DNA of 49,190 nt, taken from NCBI GenBank assembly GCA_913060515.1, contig CAJXRZ010000044.1:1-49190 (forward strand), in the 5' to 3' direction. Positions 9,104 to 18,079 of this stretch are shown in pieces. Under the pieces are notes generated by a model that had not been told where the DNA came from, searched no databases, and worked only from the letters and a program-made list of their open reading frames with translations. This DNA is from an uncultured Pseudomonadota bacterium (lineage in GTDB: Bacteria; Myxococcota_A; UBA796; CAJQPC01). A program made the position numbers and the translations under genes. The number at the start of each line of letters is the position of its first letter. The first letter of the stretch is position 1.

Positions 9104-10344
9104 CGCAGCAACTCCTTGTCTCGGTCTACGCCCTCAAGCCAGGCATCGGCGCGCGCCTGAATATCTGGGCCACCCTCCGCCAGTCCGTCGGGGTCCACGC
9201 GGTAGGCATCATCTATGAGCAGGTTGAGGTCTCCCCGGTGCTGCTCGACCACGCCACTGTCCTGTACCGAAGGACGGCGCAGCCCCTGAACCTGAGCCAG
9301 TTCAGCCAGCGCGTGGGTCAGGTCGTCTTGGCGCTGAGGCGCGCCCAGGTCCATGCCCTTCCAGGCCAGAGGTACCTGAATGGTCTGGGGCACCATCGTC
9401 CCGCCAATCTCGAGCTGTCCTGGCAACTCAATGCCGACGCTGCCCACGACCACCACCTGGGCATCGGGGGGCAGCGCCTCAAGAAAGAGGCCAAGCTGGG
9501 CGTCCAAGAAGCGCCAGTCTGCTGCGCGGGCCGTGAGCCAAGTCTCCAGAGCCTCCGGCGCAGGCGCCTCCTGCCGGTTCAGGCGCCGCCGTTGCTCCCT
9601 GAACCCACTGCTTCGCACCCGGGTTCCGCCCTGGGGAAGGTAGCGGGCCTCCAGGGTGCCAGCGCCCACCAACCCTGTTCGGGGAATCCAGGGCAAGCGC
9701 CCGTCGGCCAAGTGCACATAGAGAAACTGCCGCGCGCCGGCGCTTTGCGCCAAGCCACTCGCCAGCGCCAGGACACGGTCCCCTTGTACATAAGGAAGGG
9801 ACTCCTCTCCGCGCTTGAGGTCGTCCCCCAAGAACACGTCAAAGCCTCGCTTCAACCCCGTTCGACTCGGCCGCACATCGCGTTCCGCGACCACCGCATG
9901 GGTCCGCCAACCCGCCTCGCTCAGGAGACTGGGCAGCGGCTTGACCAGAGCCGGAAAACCACCCTGCTTTCCCTTCTGTCGATACACGCGGTGAGCATGG
10001 GGAGGTAGGCCACTGAGCAGGCAGGCTTGGGCGCTCAGGCCGTTTGGAGAACAGGCTCGGATCTGGCTGCTCTCAAAGCTGTCCAGGCTGGAGAGCGGCG
10101 CGTCGTCCACGTTCCACCCATCCAGCACAATGAGCACCAAGAGCGGGCCCTCAGCGTCCTGGGAGACTGGGGTTGGAGAGAGAAGGGCCTCCGCGAGCTG
10201 GACCTGGTCGTCGGCCTGAGCCTCCTCATCCTGAATCCACGGCTGAACCGCCACCCGATTGGGGTGCCGGGCCCAGAACACGGCCAGCGCCGCAGCGGTG
10301 CAGAAGGCCGTACCGAGCAGCAGTCGGATCAGTTTGGAGCTCAT
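9100..10344 (-). CDS. catalytically dead sulfatase-fold paralogue, membrane-anchored
   Basis: 414 residues, starting with one membrane segment (about residues 5-24). It aligns in outline with the downstream hydrolase: LIVLDGWNVDDAP matches LDTLRADHLGAYG, QACLLSGLPPHAHRV matches HASLFTGVHAINHG, and VVVVGSVGIELPG matches the SDHGEFLGE block. The nucleophile Thr is replaced by Gly and the SDHG metal ligands are lost, so activity is not expected. The gene begins 18 nt after pilB and is coupled by GTGA to the active-looking paralogue, which suggests the two work as a pair (scaffold or regulator plus enzyme). The family assignment rests on motif order, as overall similarity is low. Confidence 0.7.
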   Translation of the reverse strand: MSSKLIRLLLGTAFCTAAALAVFWARHPNRVAVQPWIQDEEAQADDQVQLAEALLSPTPVSQDAEGPLLVLIVLDGWNVDDAPLSSLDSFESSQIRACSPNGLSAQACLLSGLPPHAHRVYRQKGKQGGFPALVKPLPSLLSEAGWRTHAVVAERDVRPSRTGLKRGFDVFLGDDLKRGEESLPYVQGDRVLALASGLAQSAGARQFLYVHLADGRLPWIPRTGLVGAGTLEARYLPQGGTRVRSSGFREQRRRLNRQEAPAPEALETWLTARAADWRFLDAQLGLFLEALPPDAQVVVVGSVGIELPGQLEIGGTMVPQTIQVPLAWKGMDLGAPQRQDDLTHALAELAQVQGLRRPSVQDSGVVEQHRGDLNLLIDDAYRVDPDGLAEGGPDIQARADAWLEGVDRDKELLR

Positions 10345-10362
10345 GGCGGCCGTCTAACTGGC

Positions 10363-12087
10363 TCAGTCCGCCGCAGTGGACCGCACGACCTCTTCGATGC
10401 TGGTCTTGCCTTCGCCCAAGTGCTTGAGGGCCGACATGCGGAGGGTGCGCATCCCGTTGCGGATGGCCTCGCGCTTGAGCTCCAAGGTTGAGGCGCCGTT
10501 CAGGATGAACTCCTTGACCTCCTCGTTGAAGACCATGATCTCGTAGGTCGCAACGCGACCCTTGTACCCGGTGCCGTTGCAGGTACCGCAACCGGTACCC
10601 CGCATGACCTGGAACTCTCCGCTGTCCAGATCCTCGGGCGTGACCTGGAGATCCAGCAGTGCCTGCCGCGGCACGTCGATGGGCGCAGCGCAGTCCTTGC
10701 AGTTCTTGCGCAGCAGACGCTGGGCCGCGATGGCGTTGACCGCGCTGGCCACCAAGAAGGGCTCCACGCCCATGTTCAGCATGCGGGAGACCGAGCTGGG
10801 AGCGTCGTTGGTGTGCAGGGTAGAGAGCACCAAGTGACCGGTGAGCGCTGCCTTGATCGCGATCTCAGCGGTCTCAAAGTCACGAATCTCGCCCACCATG
10901 ATGATGTCGGGATCTTGACGGAGAAAGGAGCGCAGGGAGGCGGCAAAGTTCAGGCCGATGTCCTCGTGCTGCTGCACCTGGTTGATGCCGAAGAAGTTGA
11001 ACTCGACCGGGTCCTCGGCCGTGGAGATGTTCGTCCCCGGCTGGTTGAGCTCACCGAGCGCCGAGTACAGCGTGGTGGTCTTGCCGGAACCGGTCGGTCC
11101 CGTCACCAGGACCATTCCGAAGGGCTTCTGGTAGGCAGCCTGGAAGTCGGCCAAGGCCTGCTTCTCAAAGCCAAGCACCGTCATGTCCAGCTGCAAGTTG
11201 GACTTGTCGAGCAGGCGCATGACCACCTTCTCGCCCCACATCACCGGCAGGACCGAGACGCGGAAGTCCATCTCTTTGCCGCGGCCCATCTTGAGCTTGA
11301 TGCGACCGTCCTGGGGGAGGCGGCGCTCAGCGATGTCCAGGTTGGACATGATCTTGAGGCGCGAGACGATGGCGTGCTTGAGCTTGATCGGCGGCTTCAT
11401 CACTTCGTAGAGGATGCCGTCGATGCGGTAGCGAATGCGCATCTGGCGCTCAAAGGGCTCCACATGGATGTCAGAGGCGCCCTTGCGGATGGCGTCGAGC
11501 AGGATCAGGTTCACCAGCTTGACCACCGGTGCATCACCAGCGCTCTTCTCCAGGTCCAGGACGTTGATGTCCTCTTCCATGTCGCCGAACTCGATCTCCT
11601 CGTCTTCTTCGTCCCCTACGTCGAAGTCGAGCATCACGTCGTTGAAGTTGACCTGCTGGTTGTAGTAGCGCTCGATGGCGTCAGCGATGGCCGTATCGGT
11701 GGCCACGACCACTTCGATGTTCAGGTTCGTGACGAACTTGATGTCATCGATGGCGTAGATGTTGCTCGGGTCGCTCATTGCGACGATGAGCACGTTTCCT
11801 GCGCGGTTGACCGGGATCACCTGGTGGCGCTGGACCACCTCGCGCGGCACCAGCTTGAGCACCTCCTGGTCGATCTCAAAGTCGCTCAGGTTGATGCTTG
11901 GGACACCGTACTGCTGACTCAGGAACGAGGTGAGCTCGTTCTCCTCGATGTAGCCCAGCTTGGTCAGATGGTGACCCAGACGCCCACCGGTGGAGCGCTG
12001 GTCGTTGACAGCCTTCTGAAGCTGTAGGGGCGTAATCAGCTTCTCGCGGACCAGGAGTTCGCCTAGTCGCCCGCTTTCCTTCGCCAT
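10363..12087 (-). CDS. pilB: type IV pilus extension ATPase PilB
   Basis: 574 residues, normal length for PilB. It has an N-terminal GspE/MshEN domain, an acidic linker around 155-175, then the secretion ATPase core: Walker A GPTGSGKT (about 330-337), Asp box, Walker B DPDIIMVGEIRD (about 392-403), His box TGHLVLSTLHTNDA, and the C-terminal tetracysteine site (CKDC ... CGTC). It powers pilin polymerisation from the cytoplasmic face of the inner membrane. The ATG has AGGTGA a few bases upstream. Other pil genes are not adjacent. The gene may be co-transcribed with the two sulfatase-fold genes that follow at 18 nt. Confidence 0.95.
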   Translation of the reverse strand: MAKESGRLGELLVREKLITPLQLQKAVNDQRSTGGRLGHHLTKLGYIEENELTSFLSQQYGVPSINLSDFEIDQEVLKLVPREVVQRHQVIPVNRAGNVLIVAMSDPSNIYAIDDIKFVTNLNIEVVVATDTAIADAIERYYNQQVNFNDVMLDFDVGDEEDEEIEFGDMEEDINVLDLEKSAGDAPVVKLVNLILLDAIRKGASDIHVEPFERQMRIRYRIDGILYEVMKPPIKLKHAIVSRLKIMSNLDIAERRLPQDGRIKLKMGRGKEMDFRVSVLPVMWGEKVVMRLLDKSNLQLDMTVLGFEKQALADFQAAYQKPFGMVLVTGPTGSGKTTTLYSALGELNQPGTNISTAEDPVEFNFFGINQVQQHEDIGLNFAASLRSFLRQDPDIIMVGEIRDFETAEIAIKAALTGHLVLSTLHTNDAPSSVSRMLNMGVEPFLVASAVNAIAAQRLLRKNCKDCAAPIDVPRQALLDLQVTPEDLDSGEFQVMRGTGCGTCNGTGYKGRVATYEIMVFNEEVKEFILNGASTLELKREAIRNGMRTLRMSALKHLGEGKTSIEEVVRSTAAD

Positions 12088-12117
12088 ATGCCTTCACCTC
12101 GTGGAACCGCGAGCACT

Positions 12118-12435
12118 CTACAACAGCGCTTGCAGCAACGTTGCCCCGCCCCACATCAGTACGAGCAGCACAAGGGACACCACAGCCATGGTCAACACCC
12201 AGCTACGGGGCTTCGCTGGGGCGACCTCTCCCTCCTCTTTCGGCCACTGTGCAGCGCCTGGCGCGCGGCGCTCCAGCCGCTCCAAGCAGAGCTCCTGGCT
12301 CTCTTCCAGGGCCAGCACCATCTCTCGAAGCCCAGGGTCTTCCTGCAGCATCTGCCGGAGGGTCTCTTCCGCAGCAGGGGGCAGATCGCCACAGACCAAG
12401 CAGGGCAGCAAATCCAAAGCTTGCTCGCGGGTCAT
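12118..12435 (-). CDS. putative membrane anti-sigma factor
   Basis: 105 residues starting at an ATG that overlaps the stop of the sigma gene (ATGA). It has an N-terminal cytosolic helical part with a Cys pair (LPCLVCG), a Pro/Lys linker and one C-terminal membrane helix (about residues 78-103). Size, topology and coupling to an ECF sigma fit a small anti-sigma factor. The usual HxxxCxxC zinc motif is absent, so family membership rests on context. A longer in-frame start would overlap the sigma gene and is not credible. Confidence 0.6.
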   Translation of the reverse strand: MTREQALDLLPCLVCGDLPPAAEETLRQMLQEDPGLREMVLALEESQELCLERLERRAPGAAQWPKEEGEVAPAKPRSWVLTMAVVSLVLLVLMWGGATLLQALL

Positions 12436-12971
12436 GAGGACTCCTGCTCGGCTCGCACCATTCGATAGGACATCCAAGTCCGGGCACCACGCACGGTCAT
12501 CTCGCCTACACCCAAGAGCGCGGCGATCTCGGCCACCGACAAGCCACCCAAGAGGTGGAAAACAAAAACCGCGCGCAGCTCCACCGGCAAGTCCTCCAGG
12601 CGCCCAGGCCGATCCGGAGACCACGGAACGCGCGCCGGACCCGCCCTTTGGAGCACATCCTCCAGGTCTTCAAAGTCGCTGTTGAGCAGGAGGTACAAGC
12701 GCTCCACTGACTGCGTCCGCCACGGCCTGGAAGTGGAGAGCCCCGGGGCATGAACACGAAGATCTTGCCGCAGCGAGGCCAGAACGAGCAGGGCTTGTCC
12801 CTCATCGTCACTCAATACCCGCGCGATCGACCAGAGTGTGTCCACGCTCCCTTCCCACAACAGGGCCAGGGCACGGCGCTCACCGGCCTTGGCTGCGCGA
12901 ATGAGACGCTGACTGGGCAGGTCTACGGGGCTAGGGTCCACCAAAGGCTTGTGTCTCCGACTACAGGTCAA
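12432..12971 (-). CDS. ECF-type RNA polymerase sigma factor
   Basis: Up to 179 residues. A region-2-like segment (RLIRAAKAGERRALALLWE ... LWSIARVL) and a region-4 helix-turn-helix (LPVELRAVFVFHLLGGLSVAEIAALLGVGEMTVR) identify an ECF sigma70-like factor. Region 2 is divergent, lacking the usual DAEDLVQE-like stretch (here SDDEGQALLVLASL). The start is uncertain: TTG at 12971 lacks a ribosome site, and TTG 12944 or GTG 12941 lie 10-13 nt after a GGAG. The next gene overlaps by ATGA and probably encodes its anti-sigma. It is divergent from the lipoprotein at 12998, with only 26 bp between. Confidence 0.7.
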   Translation of the reverse strand: MTCSRRHKPLVDPSPVDLPSQRLIRAAKAGERRALALLWEGSVDTLWSIARVLSDDEGQALLVLASLRQDLRVHAPGLSTSRPWRTQSVERLYLLLNSDFEDLEDVLQRAGPARVPWSPDRPGRLEDLPVELRAVFVFHLLGGLSVAEIAALLGVGEMTVRGARTWMSYRMVRAEQESS

Positions 12972-12997
12972 CTCACATAAGGACGATAATCAAGGAC

Positions 12998-13480
12998 ATG
13001 CTTCTCTCGCTACTGTCCATCGCTTGCCTCCGTGGCATTCCACCCGTCGATCTCGCACAGGACCGCGTGCCGCAGATCCCACTGGCCCCCGAAGGATGCT
13101 CTGCTGCCGCTCTGGTTCCGGTGCGCGGCTCGAGCAGCTGCGGCTTGGGCGGAAACTGCCACGCCAAGGGCCAGCTCTTCACCCTCGAAGAGAGCTTGGC
13201 AATCCCCAAGCGAAAAGCAAGCTGCTCGGTGCGCTACGACCAAGACAGTGGCCAAGGCGCATTCACGGTAGTGGTGCGCGACAGCGCGCTGCTCGGCGCC
13301 TTTGTCTGCATGGTCGATGGCGGAGACTGGCTGAGCATGGAGCTGCTGCCACATGCGGCCCCACCCAGCCCCGAGGTTCGCGCCTTCTATGGCAGGGGAC
13401 TGGTGACGGAAGCGGACGAGCGGCCTCGTTTTGGCCGAGACTGCGATCCAGGCAACGAGGCGCAGAGCTGGGAGGGCTGA
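12998..13480 (+). CDS. small Cys-rich lipoprotein of unknown function
   Basis: 160 residues. The start ATG follows AAGGAC, and the N-terminus is a minimal lipoprotein signal (lipobox LSIAC, Cys10). Several further Cys residues (including EGCS, SSCGLGGNC and KASCSV) suggest disulfides outside the cytoplasm. No family recognised. It is divergent from the ECF sigma gene and could be part of its regulon, but that is only positional. The stop lies 6 bp from the end of argD; a 6-bp stem (AGCCTT 13481-13486, AAGGCT 13490-13495) spans the junction. Confidence 0.6.
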   Translation: MLLSLLSIACLRGIPPVDLAQDRVPQIPLAPEGCSAAALVPVRGSSSCGLGGNCHAKGQLFTLEESLAIPKRKASCSVRYDQDSGQGAFTVVVRDSALLGAFVCMVDGGDWLSMELLPHAAPPSPEVRAFYGRGLVTEADERPRFGRDCDPGNEAQSWEG

Positions 13481-13486
13481 AGCCTT

Positions 13487-14587
13487 CTAAAGGCTCGCCG
13501 CCAGGGCCGAGACCATCTCCTCAATCTCCTCCTCCGTGCTCGTAAAGGCCGGAAGAAAGCGCACTGCTCTGGGACCGGCGCCACAGACGAGGACCCCGCG
13601 CTCCCGCATGCGCGCTACGATTGGCCCAGCATCCTGCTCCAAGTGAGCCGCCTGCATCAACCCCGCGCCGCTCACGCACAGGCCGAGGGCTTCCAGGGCG
13701 GAACGCAGCTGGACCCCCAGGACCGCACATCGAGCCGTGAGGTCCTTCTCCAGGATCTCCTCCAGGCTCGCAAGCCCAGCAGCGCAGGCCACAGGATTGC
13801 CGCCGAAGGTGGAGCCGTGGTCTCCAGGCTCAAAGACCTGGGAGAGATGCGGCCCCGCGACAACCGCGCCGAGCGGCAGACCGCCTCCCAAGGCCTTGGC
13901 CAAGGTGCGGACATCCGGAGCCGGCTGCTGAAGCAGGGTGCCGCTGCGACCCAGACCACACTGGATCTCGTCGTAGACCAAGAGCGTCCCGTGGGCATCG
14001 CAGGCCGCGCGCAGCTCCTTCAAGTAGGGAAAGGGGATGCAGCCGCCCTCCCCTCGAATGGGCTCCACAAAGACCGCAGCCGTCTGCTCACCCACAGCCT
14101 CAGCCAGTGCTTCATCCGGCAAGGCCAGCACGCCGCCGGGCAGAGGCCCAAATCCGCGGCTGAACTTCTCCCGCGCGGTCAGCGCCAAGGCGCCCAAGGT
14201 GCGCCCGTGAAAGGCCTGCTGGGCGACCAAGATCTGCGGCCTACTCTCGCCCTTCAGGAAGTGATGCTTCCGCACCAGCTTCAGGGCACCCTCGTTGGCC
14301 TCTGCCCCGGAGTTGCACAGGAAGACCGGCCCCCCGTACAGATCCATCAGAGCCTGGGCGAAGCGCTGCTGAACCGGCACGCTGTAGAGGTTGGAGACGT
14401 GCATCAGGGCGTCTACCTGGGCGTGCACGGCCGCTTGAACCCGTGGATGCTGGTGTCCCAATGACATGACCGCGATCCCGCAGATCGCATCCAGATACCA
14501 ACGACCCGTGTCGTCTTGCACCCGGGTGCCCTGCCCGCGCACCAAGCGCAGCGGAACCCGGTTGTAGGTGTTCAGGAAGGGGCTCAC
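13487..14587 (-). CDS. argD: acetylornithine aminotransferase ArgD
   Basis: 366 residues, fold-type I PLP enzyme of the class-III aminotransferase family. Visible motifs: CNSGAEANEGALKLVRKH, FHGRTLGAL, the cofactor-binding VYDEIQCGLGRSG, the PLP lysine in LAKALGGGLPLGA, and HGSTFGGNPVACAAG. The GTG start overlaps the argB stop (GTGA), and conserved sequence begins right after it (FLNTYNRVPL). It converts N-acetylglutamate semialdehyde to N-acetylornithine. It is the last gene of the argC-A-J-B-D run. Confidence 0.93.
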   Translation of the reverse strand: MSPFLNTYNRVPLRLVRGQGTRVQDDTGRWYLDAICGIAVMSLGHQHPRVQAAVHAQVDALMHVSNLYSVPVQQRFAQALMDLYGGPVFLCNSGAEANEGALKLVRKHHFLKGESRPQILVAQQAFHGRTLGALALTAREKFSRGFGPLPGGVLALPDEALAEAVGEQTAAVFVEPIRGEGGCIPFPYLKELRAACDAHGTLLVYDEIQCGLGRSGTLLQQPAPDVRTLAKALGGGLPLGAVVAGPHLSQVFEPGDHGSTFGGNPVACAAGLASLEEILEKDLTARCAVLGVQLRSALEALGLCVSGAGLMQAAHLEQDAGPIVARMRERGVLVCGAGPRAVRFLPAFTSTEEEIEEMVSALAASL

Positions 14588-15309
14588 AGGCGCACCCGCG
14601 TCTGGCCGATGTGGACCTCGCCGACGCCAGCGAGCAAGGCCTGGTGACAGGAGCGCAGCTTGGGCTGCATGCCGCCGGACACCGTTCCGTCCGCCAACCA
14701 CTGCTCCGCAACGCCCCAAGACAGGTCTGAGACTGGCCCCATAGGCCCCCGCACGGCCGGGACGTCGCTCACGAAGTGCAGGGCACGCGCCCCCATGGCC
14801 ACAGCGATCGCATGCGCCACTTGGTCCGCGTTCACGTTCAGAGGCTCCAAGTCCGCGTCCACCGCCACCGGCGCCACGACGGGAATGACTCCTTGGGCGA
14901 GCAAGCCCTCCAACACACTGCAGTCCACCGAGGTGATCTCCCCCACCCGGCCCAAGGCGCCTCCGCGCATCAGCCGGGCACGCAGCCAGCCTCCCAGATC
15001 CGCACCAGAGAGGCCCAAGGCCCGCCCTCCTGCCCGCGTCAGTCCGCTGACCACCTGCCTGGAGACAACCCCCACCTGCACCATCTGAGCGACCTTCATG
15101 AGCGCCGGCGAGGTCACCCGCAGCCCATCTTCAAAGTGGCTCTCCACCTCGAGGCGCTCCGCCATGGCCGAGACCGCTGGACCACCGCCGTGCACGAGCA
15201 CACAGGGTCGCGTCCGGGCAGCCACCTGGGAGAGGAAGGCTTGAGCGCGCTCCGGGTCTTGGAGCAGAGCACCGCCAACCTTGATCAAGTCAGGAGGTGT
15301 AGTCAGCAT
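14584..15309 (-). CDS. argB: acetylglutamate kinase ArgB
   Basis: 241 residues, somewhat shorter than the usual ~260-300, of the amino acid kinase family. The lysine near the N-terminus (IKVGGALL), LVHGGGPAVSAM, the PVAVDADLEPLNVNAD block and GGMQPKL near the end identify ArgB. The ATG at 15309 is preceded by GAGGAT and overlaps the end of argJ by 20 nt. The N-terminal helix that lets Arg-inhibited hexameric ArgB respond to arginine is not evident, so feedback control may lie elsewhere (for example at the acetylation step); this last point is inference. Confidence 0.93.
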   Translation of the reverse strand: MLTTPPDLIKVGGALLQDPERAQAFLSQVAARTRPCVLVHGGGPAVSAMAERLEVESHFEDGLRVTSPALMKVAQMVQVGVVSRQVVSGLTRAGGRALGLSGADLGGWLRARLMRGGALGRVGEITSVDCSVLEGLLAQGVIPVVAPVAVDADLEPLNVNADQVAHAIAVAMGARALHFVSDVPAVRGPMGPVSDLSWGVAEQWLADGTVSGGMQPKLRSCHQALLAGVGEVHIGQTRVRL

Positions 15310-16522
15310 TGATCCTCACATAATCTGCGCTCATATCGCAGCCCCAGGCCCTGGCCTGGCCGATCAACTCCCCACCGAGACGCACATGGAGCACCACCTT
15401 GGAGGCCCCCATCGCCTTGCGCAGATCCTGCTCCCGCAGAGGGAGCGGCTGTCCGGCGCGCACCACGGGGATCCCGCAGATGTCCAGATTCAGGGCCTGC
15501 AGCCCGGGGGCCTGTGCTTGTCCCAGGGCTCCCACGATGCGGCCCCAGTTGGGATCCCTGCCGTGGATGGCCGTCTTGACCAGGTTCGACTTGACCACCG
15601 CTCGAGCCAAGCGCCGTGCCTCCTCATCGTCCTGAGCGCCCTCCACGATGACCTCGAGCAAGCAAGATGCGCCCTCTCCGTCCGCAGCGATGGCCATGGC
15701 CAAGGCCCGGCAAGTGCTCTCCAGGGCCAAGCTCAAGTGCTCCCAAGCCGCCTCTCCGGGCTGAACTTTGGGCCCAGTTCCCGTCGCGATCAGCAGCACG
15801 GTGTCGTTGGTGGAGGTGTCTCCATCCACGCTGATGGCGTTGAAGCTGCGCTGAACCGCAGGGACCAAGAGACTCTGGAGATCCTCGGGTGAGACCTGAG
15901 CGTCCGTGGCCAGAAAGCCCAGCATCGTGGCCATGTTCGGGTGGATCATGCCTGCGCCCTTGGCGATGCCGGAGACCGTGATGCCTCCGCTGCAGAAGGC
16001 CACTTCCTTGGGTCCCGAGTCTGTGGTCAGGATGGCGCAGGCTGCGGCGTGGCCGGCATGTGGGCGCAGCTCAGAGCTGGCCTGGCGCACCCCAGCTCGG
16101 AGCTTGTCCATCGGAAGCAAGCGACCAATGACCCCAGTGGAGCAGAGCAGGACGCGCTCCGCAGAGACCCCCAGGGCCTGCCCCGCCTCCTCGGCCGTGG
16201 ACTGCGCATCCAGCGCGCCTTGCTCGCCCGTGGCCGCGTTGGCGTTCCCGGCGTTGACCACCAAGGCGTCGGCAAAACCAGGAACCCGGGCACGGGTCCA
16301 AAGACAGGGCGCCGCGACGGCCGTGGACTTGGTGGTCACACCGGCCACGCTCGCGTTGGGGTGGGAGATCACCAAGACGTCATGGCCCCCGCCGCTGCGG
16401 ATGCCTGCCGCGCTGACCCCCAAGCTCAGCCCCGAGACCGAGGTCAGAGTTCCGAAATCCAGCTTCTCTGCCCAGGGCAACTCGGCCAGGGACAAGGGAC
16501 TCACTGTGTTCTCTGCACTCAC
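15290..16522 (-). CDS. argJ: ornithine/glutamate N-acetyltransferase ArgJ
   Basis: 410 residues from a GTG at 16522 that overlaps the argA stop (GTGA). ArgJ is made as a precursor that cuts itself before a Thr nucleophile; that site is visible as KGAGMIHPNMATMLGF. Other family blocks include VNAGNANAATG, STGVIG, DGDTSTNDTV and RDPNWGRI. It recycles the acetyl group from N-acetylornithine to glutamate. Having ArgJ together with a dedicated ArgA fits a cyclic pathway with ArgA topping up the acetyl pool. Confidence 0.94.
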   Translation of the reverse strand: MSAENTVSPLSLAELPWAEKLDFGTLTSVSGLSLGVSAAGIRSGGGHDVLVISHPNASVAGVTTKSTAVAAPCLWTRARVPGFADALVVNAGNANAATGEQGALDAQSTAEEAGQALGVSAERVLLCSTGVIGRLLPMDKLRAGVRQASSELRPHAGHAAACAILTTDSGPKEVAFCSGGITVSGIAKGAGMIHPNMATMLGFLATDAQVSPEDLQSLLVPAVQRSFNAISVDGDTSTNDTVLLIATGTGPKVQPGEAAWEHLSLALESTCRALAMAIAADGEGASCLLEVIVEGAQDDEEARRLARAVVKSNLVKTAIHGRDPNWGRIVGALGQAQAPGLQALNLDICGIPVVRAGQPLPLREQDLRKAMGASKVVLHVRLGGELIGQARAWGCDMSADYVRINADYTS

Positions 16523-17022
16523 AACCACACCTCCATCAACACTTGGGTGCACGCGGACGCGTCGGGACAGAGACGACAGCGTGCCGCCTTCCAGGCCAAA
16601 GCCGCGCAGGGACGCGCCTGCCGATGGGGCGGGGCACCATCTCCCACAGCCTCAAAGCCAAGTCGCGAGAAGAAGCCAGGCGCGCCGGTCAAACACACAA
16701 CCCGCTCGGCCCCCAAGGCACGCGCCCGCTGCAAGGCGGCTTGCACCAGAGCGCGGCCGTGACCGGGCTGCATAGAGACCAAGCTGCCCAACTCGATGGC
16801 ACCCCCGGCCCACCAGGACAGGGCCACGCAGCCGCTCTGGCTGACCAGAAAGTCATCGGGCACCAAGGGCCGCGCGCGCAGCACGCCACTGGCCAGGTGG
16901 GGAGCCATCCAGGCCGAGATGCACGGAAGGTCCGCGGGGTTTGCGGGCCGAACGACAGGGCCAGAGTGCTGGCCAAAGCTTCCGTCTTCGCAGATCACAA
17001 CAACTCCAAGGTCGCGCTGCAC
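16519..17022 (-). CDS. argA: short GNAT-type N-acetylglutamate synthase
   Basis: 167 residues from a GTG located 1 nt after the argC stop. The single GNAT domain shows a degenerate acetyl-CoA loop region (PGHGRALVQAALQRARALG), then PGFFSRLGFEAVGD and a terminal Cys-containing segment (CRLCPDASAC). This C-terminus closely resembles short ArgA proteins (typically PEFFERLGF ... C.NCP.F..C). It lacks the amino-acid-kinase domain of E. coli ArgA. It would make N-acetylglutamate to prime arginine synthesis. Assignment is supported by position between argC and argJ. The exact start is uncertain by several residues. Confidence 0.82.
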   Translation of the reverse strand: MQRDLGVVVICEDGSFGQHSGPVVRPANPADLPCISAWMAPHLASGVLRARPLVPDDFLVSQSGCVALSWWAGGAIELGSLVSMQPGHGRALVQAALQRARALGAERVVCLTGAPGFFSRLGFEAVGDGAPPHRQARPCAALAWKAARCRLCPDASACTQVLMEVWL

Positions 17023-17023
17023 A

Positions 17024-18040
17024 TCACAGCAGCGCGGGAAACTGGGGAAGGCCCAAGGTCTCGGGCCAGCCATTTGCGAGGTTGAGGGCCTGGAGCGCCT
17101 GGGCGCCCGCCCCCTTGAGCAGGTTGTCAATGGCGCAGCTCACGGAGACCACGCCACGCGCCTCGTCCACGGCCACATGCAAGTGAGCCAAGGCGCTGCC
17201 GCGCACATCGCCGGTCGCGGGAGGCTGCTCTCTGAGAACCACCAAAGGGTGCGCGTCGTAGGCCTCAGAGAAGGCCAGGTTGACCTTGGCTGCGGGCAGA
17301 TCAAGCTGAGCGTGGACCGTGGCCAGCAGGCCGCGGGTCATGGGCACCAGGTGGGGCGTGAAGCTGACCTTGGCGCCCTTCAGGTTGCGCTCGATCTCCA
17401 GGGTGTGGCGGTGGCTGCCGCCCATCCCGTAGGCCACGACCGACTCGTTCACTGAGCCATACAGGTTCCGTGCACCTGGGCTTCGGCCCGCGCCGGAGAT
17501 CCCGCTCATGCAGTCCGCGACCAGCCAACTCGCCCCAAGCTGTACCAGTGGCCAAGCCGCCAGGGTGGTCGCGGTGGGGTAGCAGCCGGGTGCTGCGATG
17601 AGGCGTGCGCCGGGAAGATCACCGCCTGCGATCTCGGGCAATCCATACACCGCGTCCTTGAGAAGGTTCGGGCATGGGTGCGGAACGCCGTAGCTGCGCT
17701 GCCAGAGCGCCGGGTCACCGAGCCGGAAGTCTGCGCCAAGGTCCACGACCTGCAAGCCTGCCGACAGAAAACGGGCCACCATCGGCGCCGACACCCCGTG
17801 GGGCAGCGCCAAGAAGACCAGCTCTGCTTGGTCAAGAATCTCTTGAATGTCCAAGTTAGAAAGCGGAAAACCACCCAGGGGGTGTCCGGTCAGTGCCGGC
17901 CATGCGTCCGAGACGCTCCCTTTTCCCCTTCGGCCGCCGACCACACAGCGCAGATCCAGCTCAGGATGGGCCCAGATCATGCGCAGCAGTTCTGCACCGG
18001 CATAGCCGTTGGCACCAATGATCGCAGTAGGGGTGGGCAT
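17024..18040 (-). CDS. argC: N-acetyl-gamma-glutamyl-phosphate reductase ArgC
   Basis: 338 residues. It begins with the NADP-binding loop (AIIGANGYAGAELLR), and the catalytic Cys is in AAPGCYPTATTLA; GISGAGRSPG, GGSHRHTLEIE and the VAYGMG region complete the family pattern. The ATG at 18040 is the natural start; the frame stays open far upstream, but that sequence is antisense to the lamin-tail gene. It is the first gene of the arginine cluster, so the two ARG-box-like sites 40-73 bp upstream would control the whole run. Confidence 0.94.
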   Translation of the reverse strand: MPTPTAIIGANGYAGAELLRMIWAHPELDLRCVVGGRRGKGSVSDAWPALTGHPLGGFPLSNLDIQEILDQAELVFLALPHGVSAPMVARFLSAGLQVVDLGADFRLGDPALWQRSYGVPHPCPNLLKDAVYGLPEIAGGDLPGARLIAAPGCYPTATTLAAWPLVQLGASWLVADCMSGISGAGRSPGARNLYGSVNESVVAYGMGGSHRHTLEIERNLKGAKVSFTPHLVPMTRGLLATVHAQLDLPAAKVNLAFSEAYDAHPLVVLREQPPATGDVRGSALAHLHVAVDEARGVVSVSCAIDNLLKGAGAQALQALNLANGWPETLGLPQFPALL

Positions 18041-18079
18041 CCAGGTCACAACTCCAGCAAGTCGGCCATTTATCAAGAC

